The notes below the pieces were generated by a model. That model was not told where the DNA came from and did no database searches. It worked only from the letters and a program-made list of their open reading frames with translations. 30,555 nucleotides of DNA from JAFDZV01 sp966128725 (GTDB taxonomy: Bacteria; Bacteroidota; Ignavibacteria; OLB7), in NCBI GenBank assembly GCA_966128725.1, contig CBHYLN010000061.1, positions 1 to 30,555 on the forward strand. The letters are read 5' to 3'. Both the position numbers and the translations under genes were made by a program. Shown here one piece after another: positions 1 to 9,084 of this stretch (its first letter is position 1; every line of letters starts with the position of its first letter).

Positions 1-151
1 TCTCGCCGATCAGATTCTCGGCAATCGTTACGGCTACAGCCGCCCCGCCGGCGGGTTCTGGCACGCTGTTGGGGCCAGCCCCGGGGCCCCCCGCGTCTGG
101 TTTGCAGGCCCGCTGAGTGCGGGCGCGTCGCGCGCTATCGCCCGGGTGTAA
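1..151 (+). CDS. C-terminal fragment of an unidentified protein (cut by left edge)
   Basis: An open frame enters from the left edge (first full codon at base 2) and runs 49 codons to TAA at 149-151. The visible residues include the segments GNRYGYSRPAGGFW and VWFAGPLSAG. The 'RPAGGFW' patch is loosely reminiscent of the C-terminal region of fold-type I aminotransferases, but this is too short to assign. The frame would overlap the end of the convergent DUF5996 gene by 17 bp. It is the only plausible coding explanation for the first 134 bases, but it could be a chance open frame. Confidence 0.4.
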   Translation, partial: LADQILGNRYGYSRPAGGFWHAVGASPGAPRVWFAGPLSAGASRAIARV

Positions 152-1031
152 GCGCGGGATCCCAGCCGGCAAGGGTAGCGCCGGCCTGATAGGCGCTCTC
201 CAGAAACCCGAGCAGGCATGCACGGGGATCCTGGCTGGCGCGGACTGCCTCGTACGAAAGCAATGCCATCGAGCTGCCACGTTGTTCCACCCATCGCGCC
301 GGCGCAGGCAACGGCATATCGCGCAGCCCGGCCGGTTCCGGCCAGGCGTAGGCGTAGAACGCCGGTTCACGCACATTTGCATCACCCGCCCAGAAGCCGA
401 AGCTGATTACCTCGTGCGAGTACGCCTCGCGAGCCACTCGGTTGGCGCCCTCGATGGGGGGCGCCGTGCGCCCGGAGAATCGTGTGATCACCAGATCGAA
501 GCTGTGCCAGAACAGATGGATCGGCGTGGTTTTACCAACGAACCCGCCACCGAACTCCCAGAACACGGTGTCGACCCACACCAGGATTTCCCAGAACCGA
601 CGGACGTATTCCGCCTGATAGGCGCTGTGGCCCGTGTCCTCGGCGAACGGCGTGGTGAACGGCATATCGTACGGTTGTGCCAGGATGGACACCGTGATGC
701 CGAACGACGCAAGCGTATTCATCAGCGTGTTGTGGAACCCGGCCACGCCGAGGCCAGCCAGCGGCGTGGCCGAACGTTCGCCCCGGCTTGTGCTTACAAC
801 CAGTTGATGCTCGATGACGTCAAGCTCGATCTCGAACACGATGCCGTTGCAGGGGATGGGGCGCGTGGTAATGCCGCGCGAGGATACGTACAGCGGCACG
901 TGCCACCAGTGATTGCGCGGTGGCATCAGCGCCAGGCGCACCTTGCCGACAATCTGCGCGAACAGATGCAGCGTGATCTTTGTTTGCTCCCATTCATCAA
1001 GCGGGAGCTGCGGAAGCTGCTTCGAATCCAT
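135..1031 (-). CDS. DUF5996 family protein
   Basis: A 298-residue protein that I recognise as DUF5996 from its opening (LPLDEWEQTKITLHLFAQIV, then KVRLALMPPRNHWWHVPLYV). It also has the aromatic-rich core with WEILVWVDTVFWEF and the later HLFWHSFDLVITRFSGR. The family is widespread in bacteria and has no established biochemical role, so I give none. There is no signal peptide or membrane segment, so it is probably cytosolic. The ATG at 1029-1031 sits nine residues ahead of the conserved start and has no Shine-Dalgarno sequence. It lies 79 bp downstream of the DNA alkylation repeat gene on the same strand and may be co-transcribed with it. Confidence 0.82.
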   Translation of the reverse strand: MDSKQLPQLPLDEWEQTKITLHLFAQIVGKVRLALMPPRNHWWHVPLYVSSRGITTRPIPCNGIVFEIELDVIEHQLVVSTSRGERSATPLAGLGVAGFHNTLMNTLASFGITVSILAQPYDMPFTTPFAEDTGHSAYQAEYVRRFWEILVWVDTVFWEFGGGFVGKTTPIHLFWHSFDLVITRFSGRTAPPIEGANRVAREAYSHEVISFGFWAGDANVREPAFYAYAWPEPAGLRDMPLPAPARWVEQRGSSMALLSYEAVRASQDPRACLLGFLESAYQAGATLAGWDPALTPGR

Positions 1032-1110
1032 ACGATGCGGTCAAGTAACGTGGGGTTGGGTTGCGCTGCATCCTTCGGGCTGTGTTGCGCAGCCGGATAC
1101 GCGCCGTGGT

Positions 1111-1809
1111 TCAGGCCTTTGCACGCGGCGACTTTTTTTCGGCCGCGCCGGCCTTGCGCTGCATGATCTTGGTGATATAGGCCTCGGCATCCGGTGTCAC
1201 GCATCCGGTTTCGCCGTGATTCACGTTTACCGTGCCGATTACTCGCGCGGTTTCGATGGCCAGCTTCATCATGGTTCCACCGCGCGCGCCGATGGCGATT
1301 ACCGTGTTGTTCATCGCGTGCCGCACGCGGTTCTTGGCGGTGTGGATCGTCTCGCGAATGCGGCCCAGCAGCGGTTCGAGGTACGCATCCGGTATATCCG
1401 TGGCGGCCAGCGCCGCCATCATCGTCCAGCCGGCGCTGGCAATCCATTCGCTCTTCGCCTCGATCCATTTCTCGGCCAGCGCCACTGCCTCCGGAGTGCC
1501 GGCCGCCAGCTTGGCCACCGCGTCGGTCATCACGTAATTATCCAGATCCCGCGCCCAGACATTCAGTATGGCGGGCGTCATTTCCGCGGGCGGGGCAATC
1601 ATCGTTGCCAGCACACGCGCGTCATGATTGCCGCTTTTCCAAAGCCCGAGCGCAAGCGCGAGATCCGTTTTGATCTTCTTCTTCAGGCTTCCAAGGTTCG
1701 CGTAACTGACACCGTAGGAGTCGCCGCGCACACCATGCCGCGTGTACACCCTACGATTCTGTTCGGTTCCCATGGATTCCAGTTCGCGGAGCACTTCAGC
1801 AGTGGTCAT
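1111..1809 (-). CDS. DNA alkylation repeat protein (AlkD-like)
   Basis: A 232-residue all-helical protein of the AlkC/AlkD-type DNA alkylation repeat family (HEAT-like repeats). Characterised members are glycosylases that remove positively charged alkylated bases such as 3-methyladenine and 7-methylguanine. The diagnostic N-terminal stretch is present around residues 20-70: RHGVRGDSYGVSYANLG, then the GNHDARVLATMIA segment. The open frame extends 41 codons further upstream. I chose the ATG at 1807-1809 because the extension is Arg/Thr-rich and unlike the family, while MTTAEVLRELESMG matches a family N-terminus. The C-terminus is Lys/Arg/Ala-rich. Activity on alkylated DNA is inferred from the family; not all members are active glycosylases. 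Confidence 0.82.
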   Translation of the reverse strand: MTTAEVLRELESMGTEQNRRVYTRHGVRGDSYGVSYANLGSLKKKIKTDLALALGLWKSGNHDARVLATMIAPPAEMTPAILNVWARDLDNYVMTDAVAKLAAGTPEAVALAEKWIEAKSEWIASAGWTMMAALAATDIPDAYLEPLLGRIRETIHTAKNRVRHAMNNTVIAIGARGGTMMKLAIETARVIGTVNVNHGETGCVTPDAEAYITKIMQRKAGAAEKKSPRAKA

Positions 1810-1979
1810 TGTTGTCGGGATTCCGTTGGTTGCAGTTGCCGATATGCGCATGTGGCCGCCCGAACGTCGGCGGAGCATGTGCCGCCAAAATGTTGCACGC
1901 GGGCGTTTGGTGCAACGGTATCGTTCGTGCAATCAACGGGCGCGGAAGGGGGTGGCGTTGCGGGGCGGGCGATGATCTC

Positions 1980-2822
1980 TCAGACATCGAACGGCGAGGC
2001 TTCCTCGCCTTCCACGGTGTCGTCCTCATCCTCGGCGTCGCCCGGACGACCCAGCACATAGGCCGTGTGGCGCACCATCCCGAACAACAGATACAGCAGC
2101 ATGAAGGGGAAGATTGCCTCACCGCGCGTGATAACCGAGGCAACGATGCCGGCCAGCAGCACCGCGAATTTCAACGGGGCCTTCGCGATGCTGCGCTTGC
2201 TGGGTTTCGGCAGCGTGTCGTAACGAACCGTGCTTACCATCAGCAACGATACGCCAATGGTGATGCTGGTGAGCAGTGCCGGCTTTGCGGCGGCCGGCAG
2301 AAGACCATCGGCTGGAAGGTGATAGAACACCAGGTAGCTGATCAGCACATACGCGGCCGACGGGATCGGAAGCCCACGGAAATAGTCCTTGTCGAACCCA
2401 ACCAACTGCACGTTGAACCGCGCGAGGCGCAGCGCCCCGCACAGCGCGGGCAGCGATGCGATCACAACGCCAATGGTTTCCCACTGGCGGAAAAACGCGC
2501 TGTACAGGATAAACGAGGGGGCGGCTCCGAAACTGACCACGTCGGCAAGCGAGTCAAGCTCAACGCCGAATTCGGAGGTGGAGTTCGTAAGGCGTGCCAT
2601 CGCACCGTCCAGGGCATCGAATATCCCGGCCAGTACAATCAGCCATGTCGCGGCCATGTAATCACCGTCGGCGGCCTTCACAATCGCGAAGAATCCGCTG
2701 AACAGGTTCATGCTGGTAAACAGGCTCGGGATAACCGAGCGCGTCACACGGATCGGCACTGGCGTGTAGTACTGTGAACGGGATGCACGGCGCGGCAAGG
2801 GCCGAAACGCCGTACGATGCAA
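1980..2822 (-). CDS. pssA: CDP-diacylglycerol--serine O-phosphatidyltransferase
   Basis: Makes phosphatidylserine from CDP-diacylglycerol and serine at the membrane, the first step towards phosphatidylethanolamine. The CDP-alcohol phosphatidyltransferase signature is complete: D69-x2-D72-G73-x2-A76-R77-x8-G86-x3-D90-x3-D94. Before it comes a typical PssA N-terminus (TRSVIPSLFTSMNLFSGFFA), and several hydrophobic helices follow. The C-terminus is acidic (EDEDDTVEGEEA). The longest frame starts at a TTG (2820-2822), only 27 bp below the end of psd. GTG codons at 2757-2759 and 2745-2747, nearer the conserved region, are alternative starts, and no Shine-Dalgarno sequence decides between them. The adjacency with psd on the same strand strongly supports the call. 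Confidence 0.93.
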   Translation of the reverse strand: MHRTAFRPLPRRASRSQYYTPVPIRVTRSVIPSLFTSMNLFSGFFAIVKAADGDYMAATWLIVLAGIFDALDGAMARLTNSTSEFGVELDSLADVVSFGAAPSFILYSAFFRQWETIGVVIASLPALCGALRLARFNVQLVGFDKDYFRGLPIPSAAYVLISYLVFYHLPADGLLPAAAKPALLTSITIGVSLLMVSTVRYDTLPKPSKRSIAKAPLKFAVLLAGIVASVITRGEAIFPFMLLYLLFGMVRHTAYVLGRPGDAEDEDDTVEGEEASPFDV

Positions 2823-2849
2823 CGATCGAATCCACCTGCGTGCTGGCTG

Positions 2850-3512
2850 TCAGCCGGGCATGCGGCACAGAATCGTTTCTCCGGCAACAACCAGGTCGCC
2901 CAGCGAAACGTTGACCACCATCTCGGGCGGTACAATCAGATCCATGCGGCTTCCGAACTTGATCATCCCAAAGCGCTCGCCAACCTGAACGTTGTCGCCA
3001 ACGTTCAGCTCGCATACGATACGGCGTGCAACGGCCCCGGCAATCTGCTTGAACAGCACCTTCACCTGGCCGTTGGTAACGCCGATGTGCGTCCGCTCGT
3101 TTTCGTCGGATGCCTTGTCGTGGAATGCCACCAGATACTTGCCTTTCACATAGCGGTAATAATCAACCTTGCCCGAGATGGGATGCCGGTTGACATGCAC
3201 GTTCAGCGGTGAAAGGAAAATCGAAATCAGCTTCGCGTTGCCGTGATGATACTCGTTGTCGACAATATCGCGGATCACCACGACCTTGCCGTCGGCAGGC
3301 GAAACGATTGTGCGGCCGTCATCGGAGCCGGCCGGCACCGAACGATCGGGATCGCGAAAGAAGTAGGCCGTGAATGCGCTGAAGAATAATGCGATCGCTA
3401 TCAGCAGCGCCTTCAACCACAGATAGGGGACAAAGAGCGCGACAGCAACAACAACGACAATCGCGATCGCCATCGTAACAATGACATCGCGTCCGTAACG
3501 GGTAAGCTTCAT
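2850..3512 (-). CDS. psd: Phosphatidylserine decarboxylase proenzyme, short form
   Basis: Converts phosphatidylserine to phosphatidylethanolamine. The proenzyme self-cleaves at a Gly-Ser bond to give a pyruvoyl group; that bond is G187-S188 in KFGSRMDL. The N-terminus (residues about 11-50) holds two hydrophobic membrane segments, followed by FFRDPDRSVP and IVSPADGKVV. The SIFLSPLNVHVNRHP block near residues 97-111 is also typical. At 220 residues it fits the short Psd class. The frame is open upstream to 3596, but I chose the ATG at 3510-3512 because MKLTRYGRDV matches family N-termini. It is followed by pssA with a 27-bp gap, so the two steps are probably co-expressed. Confidence 0.93.
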   Translation of the reverse strand: MKLTRYGRDVIVTMAIAIVVVVAVALFVPYLWLKALLIAIALFFSAFTAYFFRDPDRSVPAGSDDGRTIVSPADGKVVVIRDIVDNEYHHGNAKLISIFLSPLNVHVNRHPISGKVDYYRYVKGKYLVAFHDKASDENERTHIGVTNGQVKVLFKQIAGAVARRIVCELNVGDNVQVGERFGMIKFGSRMDLIVPPEMVVNVSLGDLVVAGETILCRMPG

Positions 3513-3618
3513 ACAGGGTCGGTTCAGATCTGGCCTGCAATAGTACGAAAAAGGATCGACAAGCGGGGGCGTTCGTGTTCGCGAGCATTGCCACACCTGT
3601 TGTGCGTGCGCGCGATTG

Positions 3619-6600
3619 TTATTGCACCACCATCTTCCGCATCGCGGTCAGTTCGCCGCTGGTCAGCTTGTAGTAGTACATGCCCGCCGGGAGCGCGCCT
3701 TCAACAATCGTGGCCCGATATACGCCGGCCTTCAGCGGCTCGTCCATCACGCGCAATGCCTCGTTGCCAATGGCATCGTACACTACCAGGCGCGTTACGT
3801 TGTCGAACGGAATCTCGAACTCGATACTGCCGCTTCCGGTAATCGGGTTCGGGATGTTCTGTTCCAGACGGAAGTTGTGCGCCGACAACGTGAACAATCG
3901 CTCCAGCAACCCGCAGATCGGGTCGCGCACGAACAGGCCCGGCGAGGGCACGATCTCGAGGTAGGGCAGGCCCGTTTCGATCGTGAACGGAAGCTCCGAG
4001 CGGTCCAGCAGATCAAACCGCGTAAGGAATCGGATCGCGAACATGGCGCCTGTGTCCGGCGCGGCGCCGTTGGGAAGGATTGTTGCCGCCAGTTGATTGG
4101 GTGAGCGTATGATGCCCGTGCTCCAGGTGCCGGAATTTCTGCCCTCCGGCTTCGCGGCCAGAAATCCGAGCAGCTCGTCGCGGAACCCAACCCGCAATTG
4201 CATGTCGTTGATGGGCAATGTGTCCAGCCGGCCGGCCAGCTCCACATGAATCGTGACCTCCTCACCCGGCCGTGCATGGTAATCGCGGCGAATGAACGCC
4301 GGCACAATCAGCTTGGCGCCCACGCCCCGTAGCCGTGCGGTAAGCGGGCCGGCGCTTGTCAGGAAATCGATCGAAGCCGTTTTCAGGCCGATCGTTGCCG
4401 GTGTGAACGCGCATTGCACGCGCACGGAGTCACCGTCGGCCACGACAAACGGAGGCGTTGGCGAAAGGATCGTGAATGCCGCGGCCGTGTCGCCAACAAG
4501 CGCCTGGCCGGTAACCACCGCGTCGCCCACGCCGTGATTGCGGATCGTGACGAACCCCGTACGCCGAAGCGTGATCAGCACCGTGTCGAAATCATGATCG
4601 TCCACCGTAAGCCTGGGCACCACGCAGGAGACAACGGCGCCGTCGATCATCGCCGTGCTGTCGCCGGCAACCGCGTCGGAGCCCGCGCCAACGCTGGCGC
4701 TGATTGGCCCGGCCGTCGCCGCCACAAGCCGAACCGGCACGTACAACGTGTCGCCGGGCGCAAGAACGCGCGGCAGGAACGGAACCGGCAATCCGGGCCG
4801 GGTTGTATCCAGCGTCATCGCCGCTGTTACCGTTGATATCCCCGCCAGTGCGGAGATCGTGATCGGCTCGTTGCCCGTGCTTGCGAACGCAACGGCTGTA
4901 TCCACCGTGTCGCCGATGCACAGCGTGCCCAGCCGCAGCCGGCGTGCCCGGATTACCGGCTGCGTGCCGATGCCGAGAAGCTGCGCCCGGGCTGTGTCGC
5001 CGTCGGTTGTCACCAGCACAATGGTCGCGGCGAACGGGCCGATCGCCGGCGGTGAAAAACGTATGCCAAGCGAGCTGGTGCGGCCCGGCGGTACCGAATC
5101 GATGCGGCGCCAATCCGGCGGAGCAAGCGCGAACGCGCCGGCTGCGTCGGCGGTGATGCCGATCGATGCAATCCTGTACGTTGCCGATCCCGTGTTGGAA
5201 ACAAACGAGAGCGAATCGTTCATCGTGCCAACACGTCGCCGGCCCCAGTCCTTGCCGGTGATTGCCGGTATGGGATATGGGCCGGTGCGCGCGCGTATCG
5301 GAATACGATAACTACCGCAATCGGTGGTCACCGCCAGTGTGTCGTGATATTCGGTGTTCTTCTGCGTGCCGGTGAACGCCAGCGTGGCCGCCGTGCTTTC
5401 GCCGTTGCGGAGCGGCCGACCCAGGCCCACCAGATCGCGGAGCGTGAAGCCGTTTGCTCCGTTGACCAGCGTGATGGCAATCGGCGTTACCAGCAGCGGC
5501 CGCTGATTGGTGAACACCAGTGGGATCACCTGCTCGATCGCGATCGGCACGTCGAGCATTTCCAGCGGGCTGGGCGTTACCGCCAGCGAGTGGGCGAAAT
5601 ACGTGTAGGGGATTTCCACGGTGCGGCCGTCGAACGCGCGCAACGTGACATGCGTGGCTGCGTCGAGCGTGGGATCGATTGGCCGCAGCACAATCCGGTA
5701 CCCGGCATTGCCGCCCGCCACGAAGGGTGTGATCTCCGGAGCAACATTCACGGTCGCGGGGTCGATCTCCGACACATAGGGCACAAATGTCCAGGCCGGA
5801 CCGATGCGTGTTATCACCACCACCGAGGAATCGCAGCGGTCAACACGGTCGATCACCAGCGAGTCCGGCGCGATCGCCTCCTGCAACAGGCCCGGCACGG
5901 GATACGCATAACTTGGGCCGATATCCTCGATGTAGTTGGTGGGATGTGGCGCTGCCGTGGTTGCCTCCGGCCGTTTCCGTTGCGCGAACGGCTTGAAGCT
6001 CTCGTAGCCCCTTCCGGCCCCGTAGGCAATCGCCGCGCACCGGCCGCCAACCGAGCGCAGCGTGTGCGAGCCCGGGGTCAGTGTAATCCGCGCATGCTTG
6101 AACGGCGCATCCAACACCGCCTGCGTTGTAATGCCGGCGCGCGCGCCGTCGAGCCACAGCTCGGCGCTGGTGTCGGCCACCACAATCGCGTAGTTCTCCA
6201 GATACACCGGATATGCCGGGGTGTACAACCGTGCCACATTGTACCACGATTCGCGCGGCACAAGCGTTGCCATCGCCGGCGCCCACGTGTCCAGCGAGAG
6301 CTCGCCCTCGGCGCTGGGTGTGATCGTCCGCGCGAACGATCCGGTAATCGCCATCGCCTGCGCGGGCTGGTCCGTCCGGATCGCGAATGGGGCGTTGAAC
6401 ACGCCGGCGCCCGTTCCGCTGCGCGTGTGGCTGTAGGTTACGAACTCGCCCTCGTTGAGCCGGGCAAACGGGTAACCGTTCGAGAGGTACACCGTGGTAA
6501 GGCCCGGCGAAGTGGCCAACACGCGGATCAGCTCCTCGGTCTGCGCCTCGCCGGCCGTGGCAAAGGGGCGATACACAAACGTTGATCCCATCGCCGATGT

Positions 6601-7503
6601 GGGCGCCAGCCATTCCACCGTGCAGCCGCTGTTGCTGTTGCCGGTGGCAGTCTGCGCCAGGTTGGCGCCAAACCCGCCCTGCGTACGCGGGTTGCCGCTG
6701 ATCACACCCACAGGTTTCGTGGCCGAGATACGCGTGCCGGTAAGATCGCGTACGGTGGCAAACGTGCCGCCGGGGTCGTGTGTCTGAACGCGCACCGATT
6801 GGCCGGCATTCAGCATGAACGATGTATCGCGCACCCAGTAATCGGGCGTAACGTGCAGGTCGGTTGGTGCGTGGAAGCTAACCTCCGTTCCGTCCTGATC
6901 GGCAACAACAACAATCCCGGCCGGCGCGGCGGTGATCTCGGTGCCTTCCTCGTTGTTCTGATTGCGCGAAAGCTCCTGCACGAACGCGGCGCGCAACGCC
7001 AGCGCCCGGTATTCGGTTCCCCAGGATTCCACCGGCAGCGCGGTGAACGCCTCGCAGCCGGCTCGCGTGATGAAGTAGCAGTTGACGGTGATGGGTTGGC
7101 TTGCCTCAACAACCAGGCCGCGCGCGATCGGCGTGTTCAGCGAATCCACGAACGGGCGGGCGCCATCCAGATCCGCCTGGTCGGTAATCCACACGGTGCG
7201 TGCCGAGTCCGGCGTAACCGTGATGGTGCGATCAAATCCCCATGCGCCCTTTATGGTAACCTGTGTTGGCTGGTTCGCGAACACGAACAGGGCCATGCTC
7301 TCCAGGATCGGGCTCTGGTATGGGCCAATCCATGCGCGCACGGTATCGGGCACAACAATCCGGAACCTGCGCCCAAACGGCGAGGCCTGGTCCTGCGCGA
7401 ACGCGCCTGCCACCGCCAGCACGCCAATCGCGCAGGCCGCTGCCAGCGTGCGCCAACCGTACAGGGCGCCACGGGTCCGCCGAAACGCATGTCTGGTTCG
7501 CAT
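3619..7503 (-). CDS. Large secreted protein: IgGFc-binding-like region, choice-of-anchor-D-like repeats and T9SS sorting domain
   Basis: A 1294-residue protein with a signal peptide (residues 1 to about 36, ending AGAFA-Q). Residues about 155-480 resemble the IgGFc-binding N-terminal domain: GTEVSFH, then ATKPVGVISGNP, then a cell-surface-like beta pattern. Residues about 640-1064 read as Ig-like repeats of the choice-of-anchor D/ASH type (for example SLGIRFSPPAIGPFAATIVL and QCAFTPATIGLKTASIDF). Residues 1066-1190 resemble a cohesin-type beta sandwich. Residues 1210-1294 are a type IX secretion sorting domain: FRLEQNIPNP, VVYDAIGNEALRV, then LPAGMYYYKL ending in KMVVQ. It is probably exported by Sec, then T9SS, and released or surface-anchored. 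The ligand is unknown; 'IgGFc-binding' is only a domain name. A good promoter lies just upstream. Confidence 0.88.
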   Translation of the reverse strand: MRTRHAFRRTRGALYGWRTLAAACAIGVLAVAGAFAQDQASPFGRRFRIVVPDTVRAWIGPYQSPILESMALFVFANQPTQVTIKGAWGFDRTITVTPDSARTVWITDQADLDGARPFVDSLNTPIARGLVVEASQPITVNCYFITRAGCEAFTALPVESWGTEYRALALRAAFVQELSRNQNNEEGTEITAAPAGIVVVADQDGTEVSFHAPTDLHVTPDYWVRDTSFMLNAGQSVRVQTHDPGGTFATVRDLTGTRISATKPVGVISGNPRTQGGFGANLAQTATGNSNSGCTVEWLAPTSAMGSTFVYRPFATAGEAQTEELIRVLATSPGLTTVYLSNGYPFARLNEGEFVTYSHTRSGTGAGVFNAPFAIRTDQPAQAMAITGSFARTITPSAEGELSLDTWAPAMATLVPRESWYNVARLYTPAYPVYLENYAIVVADTSAELWLDGARAGITTQAVLDAPFKHARITLTPGSHTLRSVGGRCAAIAYGAGRGYESFKPFAQRKRPEATTAAPHPTNYIEDIGPSYAYPVPGLLQEAIAPDSLVIDRVDRCDSSVVVITRIGPAWTFVPYVSEIDPATVNVAPEITPFVAGGNAGYRIVLRPIDPTLDAATHVTLRAFDGRTVEIPYTYFAHSLAVTPSPLEMLDVPIAIEQVIPLVFTNQRPLLVTPIAITLVNGANGFTLRDLVGLGRPLRNGESTAATLAFTGTQKNTEYHDTLAVTTDCGSYRIPIRARTGPYPIPAITGKDWGRRRVGTMNDSLSFVSNTGSATYRIASIGITADAAGAFALAPPDWRRIDSVPPGRTSSLGIRFSPPAIGPFAATIVLVTTDGDTARAQLLGIGTQPVIRARRLRLGTLCIGDTVDTAVAFASTGNEPITISALAGISTVTAAMTLDTTRPGLPVPFLPRVLAPGDTLYVPVRLVAATAGPISASVGAGSDAVAGDSTAMIDGAVVSCVVPRLTVDDHDFDTVLITLRRTGFVTIRNHGVGDAVVTGQALVGDTAAAFTILSPTPPFVVADGDSVRVQCAFTPATIGLKTASIDFLTSAGPLTARLRGVGAKLIVPAFIRRDYHARPGEEVTIHVELAGRLDTLPINDMQLRVGFRDELLGFLAAKPEGRNSGTWSTGIIRSPNQLAATILPNGAAPDTGAMFAIRFLTRFDLLDRSELPFTIETGLPYLEIVPSPGLFVRDPICGLLERLFTLSAHNFRLEQNIPNPITGSGSIEFEIPFDNVTRLVVYDAIGNEALRVMDEPLKAGVYRATIVEGALPAGMYYYKLTSGELTAMRKMVVQ

Positions 7504-7534
7504 CGGTAACGTAGTAAGTAGGGGACCGGAGCGC

Positions 7535-7565
7535 GAAAGATACGCGGGCAGCCGGTACGGCTCAA
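7535..7565 (-). promoter_or_regulatory. Bacteroidota-type promoter of the large secreted-protein gene
   Basis: Read on the minus strand, TTG (7563-7565) is followed after 20 bases by TATCTTTC (7535-7542), one base off the TAnnTTTG -7 consensus. Transcription would start near 7528, giving a leader of about 25 nt before the ATG at 7501-7503. Confidence 0.65.
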
Positions 7566-7625
7566 GGTAACATCCAACGTGGCCGACAATTCTTGTCCGG
7601 CCGATTCTCGTAACTTCAGCGCCTT

Positions 7626-8888
7626 ATGGACAAATTCGTGATTCAGGGAGGCACCCCGCTCAATGGTGCCGTGACAATCTCGGGCGCCAAAAACGCCACT
7701 TTGGAACTGATGCCGGCGGCGCTGCTTGCGCCGGGCGCGTATCGTATCTCCAACACGCCCAACATTCGCGACGTGTGGACCATGTCGCGCCTGATGGCTT
7801 CGATGGGAGCGCATGCCGAGCTGAACGGCGATGACCTGTTCCTCGATACAACGAACATCACCAGCCTGGAAGCCCCGTACGACCACGTGAAGCGGATGCG
7901 TGCCTCGATCCACGTGCTTGGGCCGATCCTGGCACGGTACGGGTACGCGAAGGTGTCGTTGCCGGGTGGATGCGCCTGGGGCCCCCGGCCGGTGGATTTC
8001 CACCTGAAGGGGCTGGAGCGCCTTGGAGCCGAGATAACGCTGGAGGGCGGATATATCATCGCGCGCGCCGATCGTCTGCAGGGCGGGCGGGTTGGGTTCG
8101 ATTTCCCCTCGGTGGGCGCCACGTTCAACGTGATGGCCGCCGCCACGCTTGCGCGCGGCGTAACGGTGATCACCAACGCGGCGATGGAGCCGGAGATCAC
8201 CGCCGCCGGCAGGCTGTTGCAGAAGATGGGCGCGCAGATCGATGGGCTGGGCACGTCCACCATCACGATCGAGGGGGTGGACGATCTGAAGCCGGTGAAC
8301 GAGGAAACCATCCCGGACCGCATCGAAACCGGCACGCTGCTGGCCGCTGTTGCCATCACCGGCGGGCGAGCCACGCTGAAGCGCACCAACCCATATCATC
8401 TGGCCTTTGTGCTGGAGAAGCTGGAGGAAGCCGGCTGCGAGATCGACATCCGCGCCGATGAGATTACCCTGGCCGCGCCGGACGAGCTGCGCCCGGTGGA
8501 TATTACCACGGCCGTGTATCCCGGATTTCCCACCGACATGCAGGCGCAATGGATGGCGCTGATGACCTGTGCCGCCGGCACCAGCACGGTAACCGATACG
8601 GTGTACAAGGACCGGTTTACGCACGTGCCGGAGCTGGCGCGCCTGGGCTGCGATATCCACGTAAACGAAAACACCGCAACAGTGCGGGGTGGGAAGAAGC
8701 TGACCGGCGCAACGGTGATGAGCACGGATCTGCGCGCCTCGGTTGCGATGGTGCTGGCCGGGTTGGTGGCCGAGGGAAGCACCGAGGTGTTGCGTATCTA
8801 CCACCTGGATCGCGGTTACGAATCCCTGGAGCGCAAGCTGACCTCGCTGGGCGCTGTGATTCGCCGCGAGAAAACCGAGGAGCTGTAG
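7626..8888 (+). CDS. murA: UDP-N-acetylglucosamine 1-carboxyvinyltransferase
   Basis: Transfers enolpyruvyl from PEP to UDP-GlcNAc, the first committed step of peptidoglycan synthesis in the cytosol. It has 420 residues, the normal length. Substrate-binding K22-N23 lie in the SGAKNATL motif. R92 lies in KRMRASI. The catalytic cysteine is C116 in PGGCAWGPRPVDFHL, so the enzyme should be of the fosfomycin-sensitive Cys type rather than the resistant Asp type. FPTDMQAQ carries the conserved Asp, and the C-terminal YKDRFTHVPEL and DLRASVAMVLAG blocks are intact. The start at ATG 7626 is fixed by the family N-terminus (MDKFVIQGG). It diverges from the large secreted-protein gene and lies alone between two minus-strand gene sets. 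Confidence 0.97.
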   Translation: MDKFVIQGGTPLNGAVTISGAKNATLELMPAALLAPGAYRISNTPNIRDVWTMSRLMASMGAHAELNGDDLFLDTTNITSLEAPYDHVKRMRASIHVLGPILARYGYAKVSLPGGCAWGPRPVDFHLKGLERLGAEITLEGGYIIARADRLQGGRVGFDFPSVGATFNVMAAATLARGVTVITNAAMEPEITAAGRLLQKMGAQIDGLGTSTITIEGVDDLKPVNEETIPDRIETGTLLAAVAITGGRATLKRTNPYHLAFVLEKLEEAGCEIDIRADEITLAAPDELRPVDITTAVYPGFPTDMQAQWMALMTCAAGTSTVTDTVYKDRFTHVPELARLGCDIHVNENTATVRGGKKLTGATVMSTDLRASVAMVLAGLVAEGSTEVLRIYHLDRGYESLERKLTSLGAVIRREKTEEL

Positions 8889-8982
8889 CAGGCTGTTAAT
8901 GCCTCCCCGGGCAGCCCAGCCGACGGCCCGGGCTCACCGCGTTGCGAACATGGCATGGGGAACACATCCCCATGGAAACAGA

Positions 8983-9011
8983 GAAGCCGAACGGAGGCGC
9001 CGTTCGGCTTC
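8983..9011. terminator. Hairpin between convergent murA and secreted-protein gene
   Basis: A perfect 11-bp stem (GAAGCCGAACG at 8983-8993 pairing with CGTTCGGCTTC at 9001-9011) with a 7-base loop. It sits between two genes that end towards each other, so it can serve both strands. There is no T-tract on either side. Confidence 0.65.
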
Positions 9012-9084
9012 GGTGTATAAAAGCTGTTCTCTCCGAAACCCCGGCCCCGGGCTGCCAAGGCGGGCACAGGTACTACGCCGGCGC

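Noticed and set aside
7251..8804. A 517-codon open frame on the minus strand opposite murA.
   Set aside because: It is the antisense shadow of murA and of the start of the secreted-protein gene; its translation is His/Arg/Gln-rich with no domain, as GC-rich antisense frames are.
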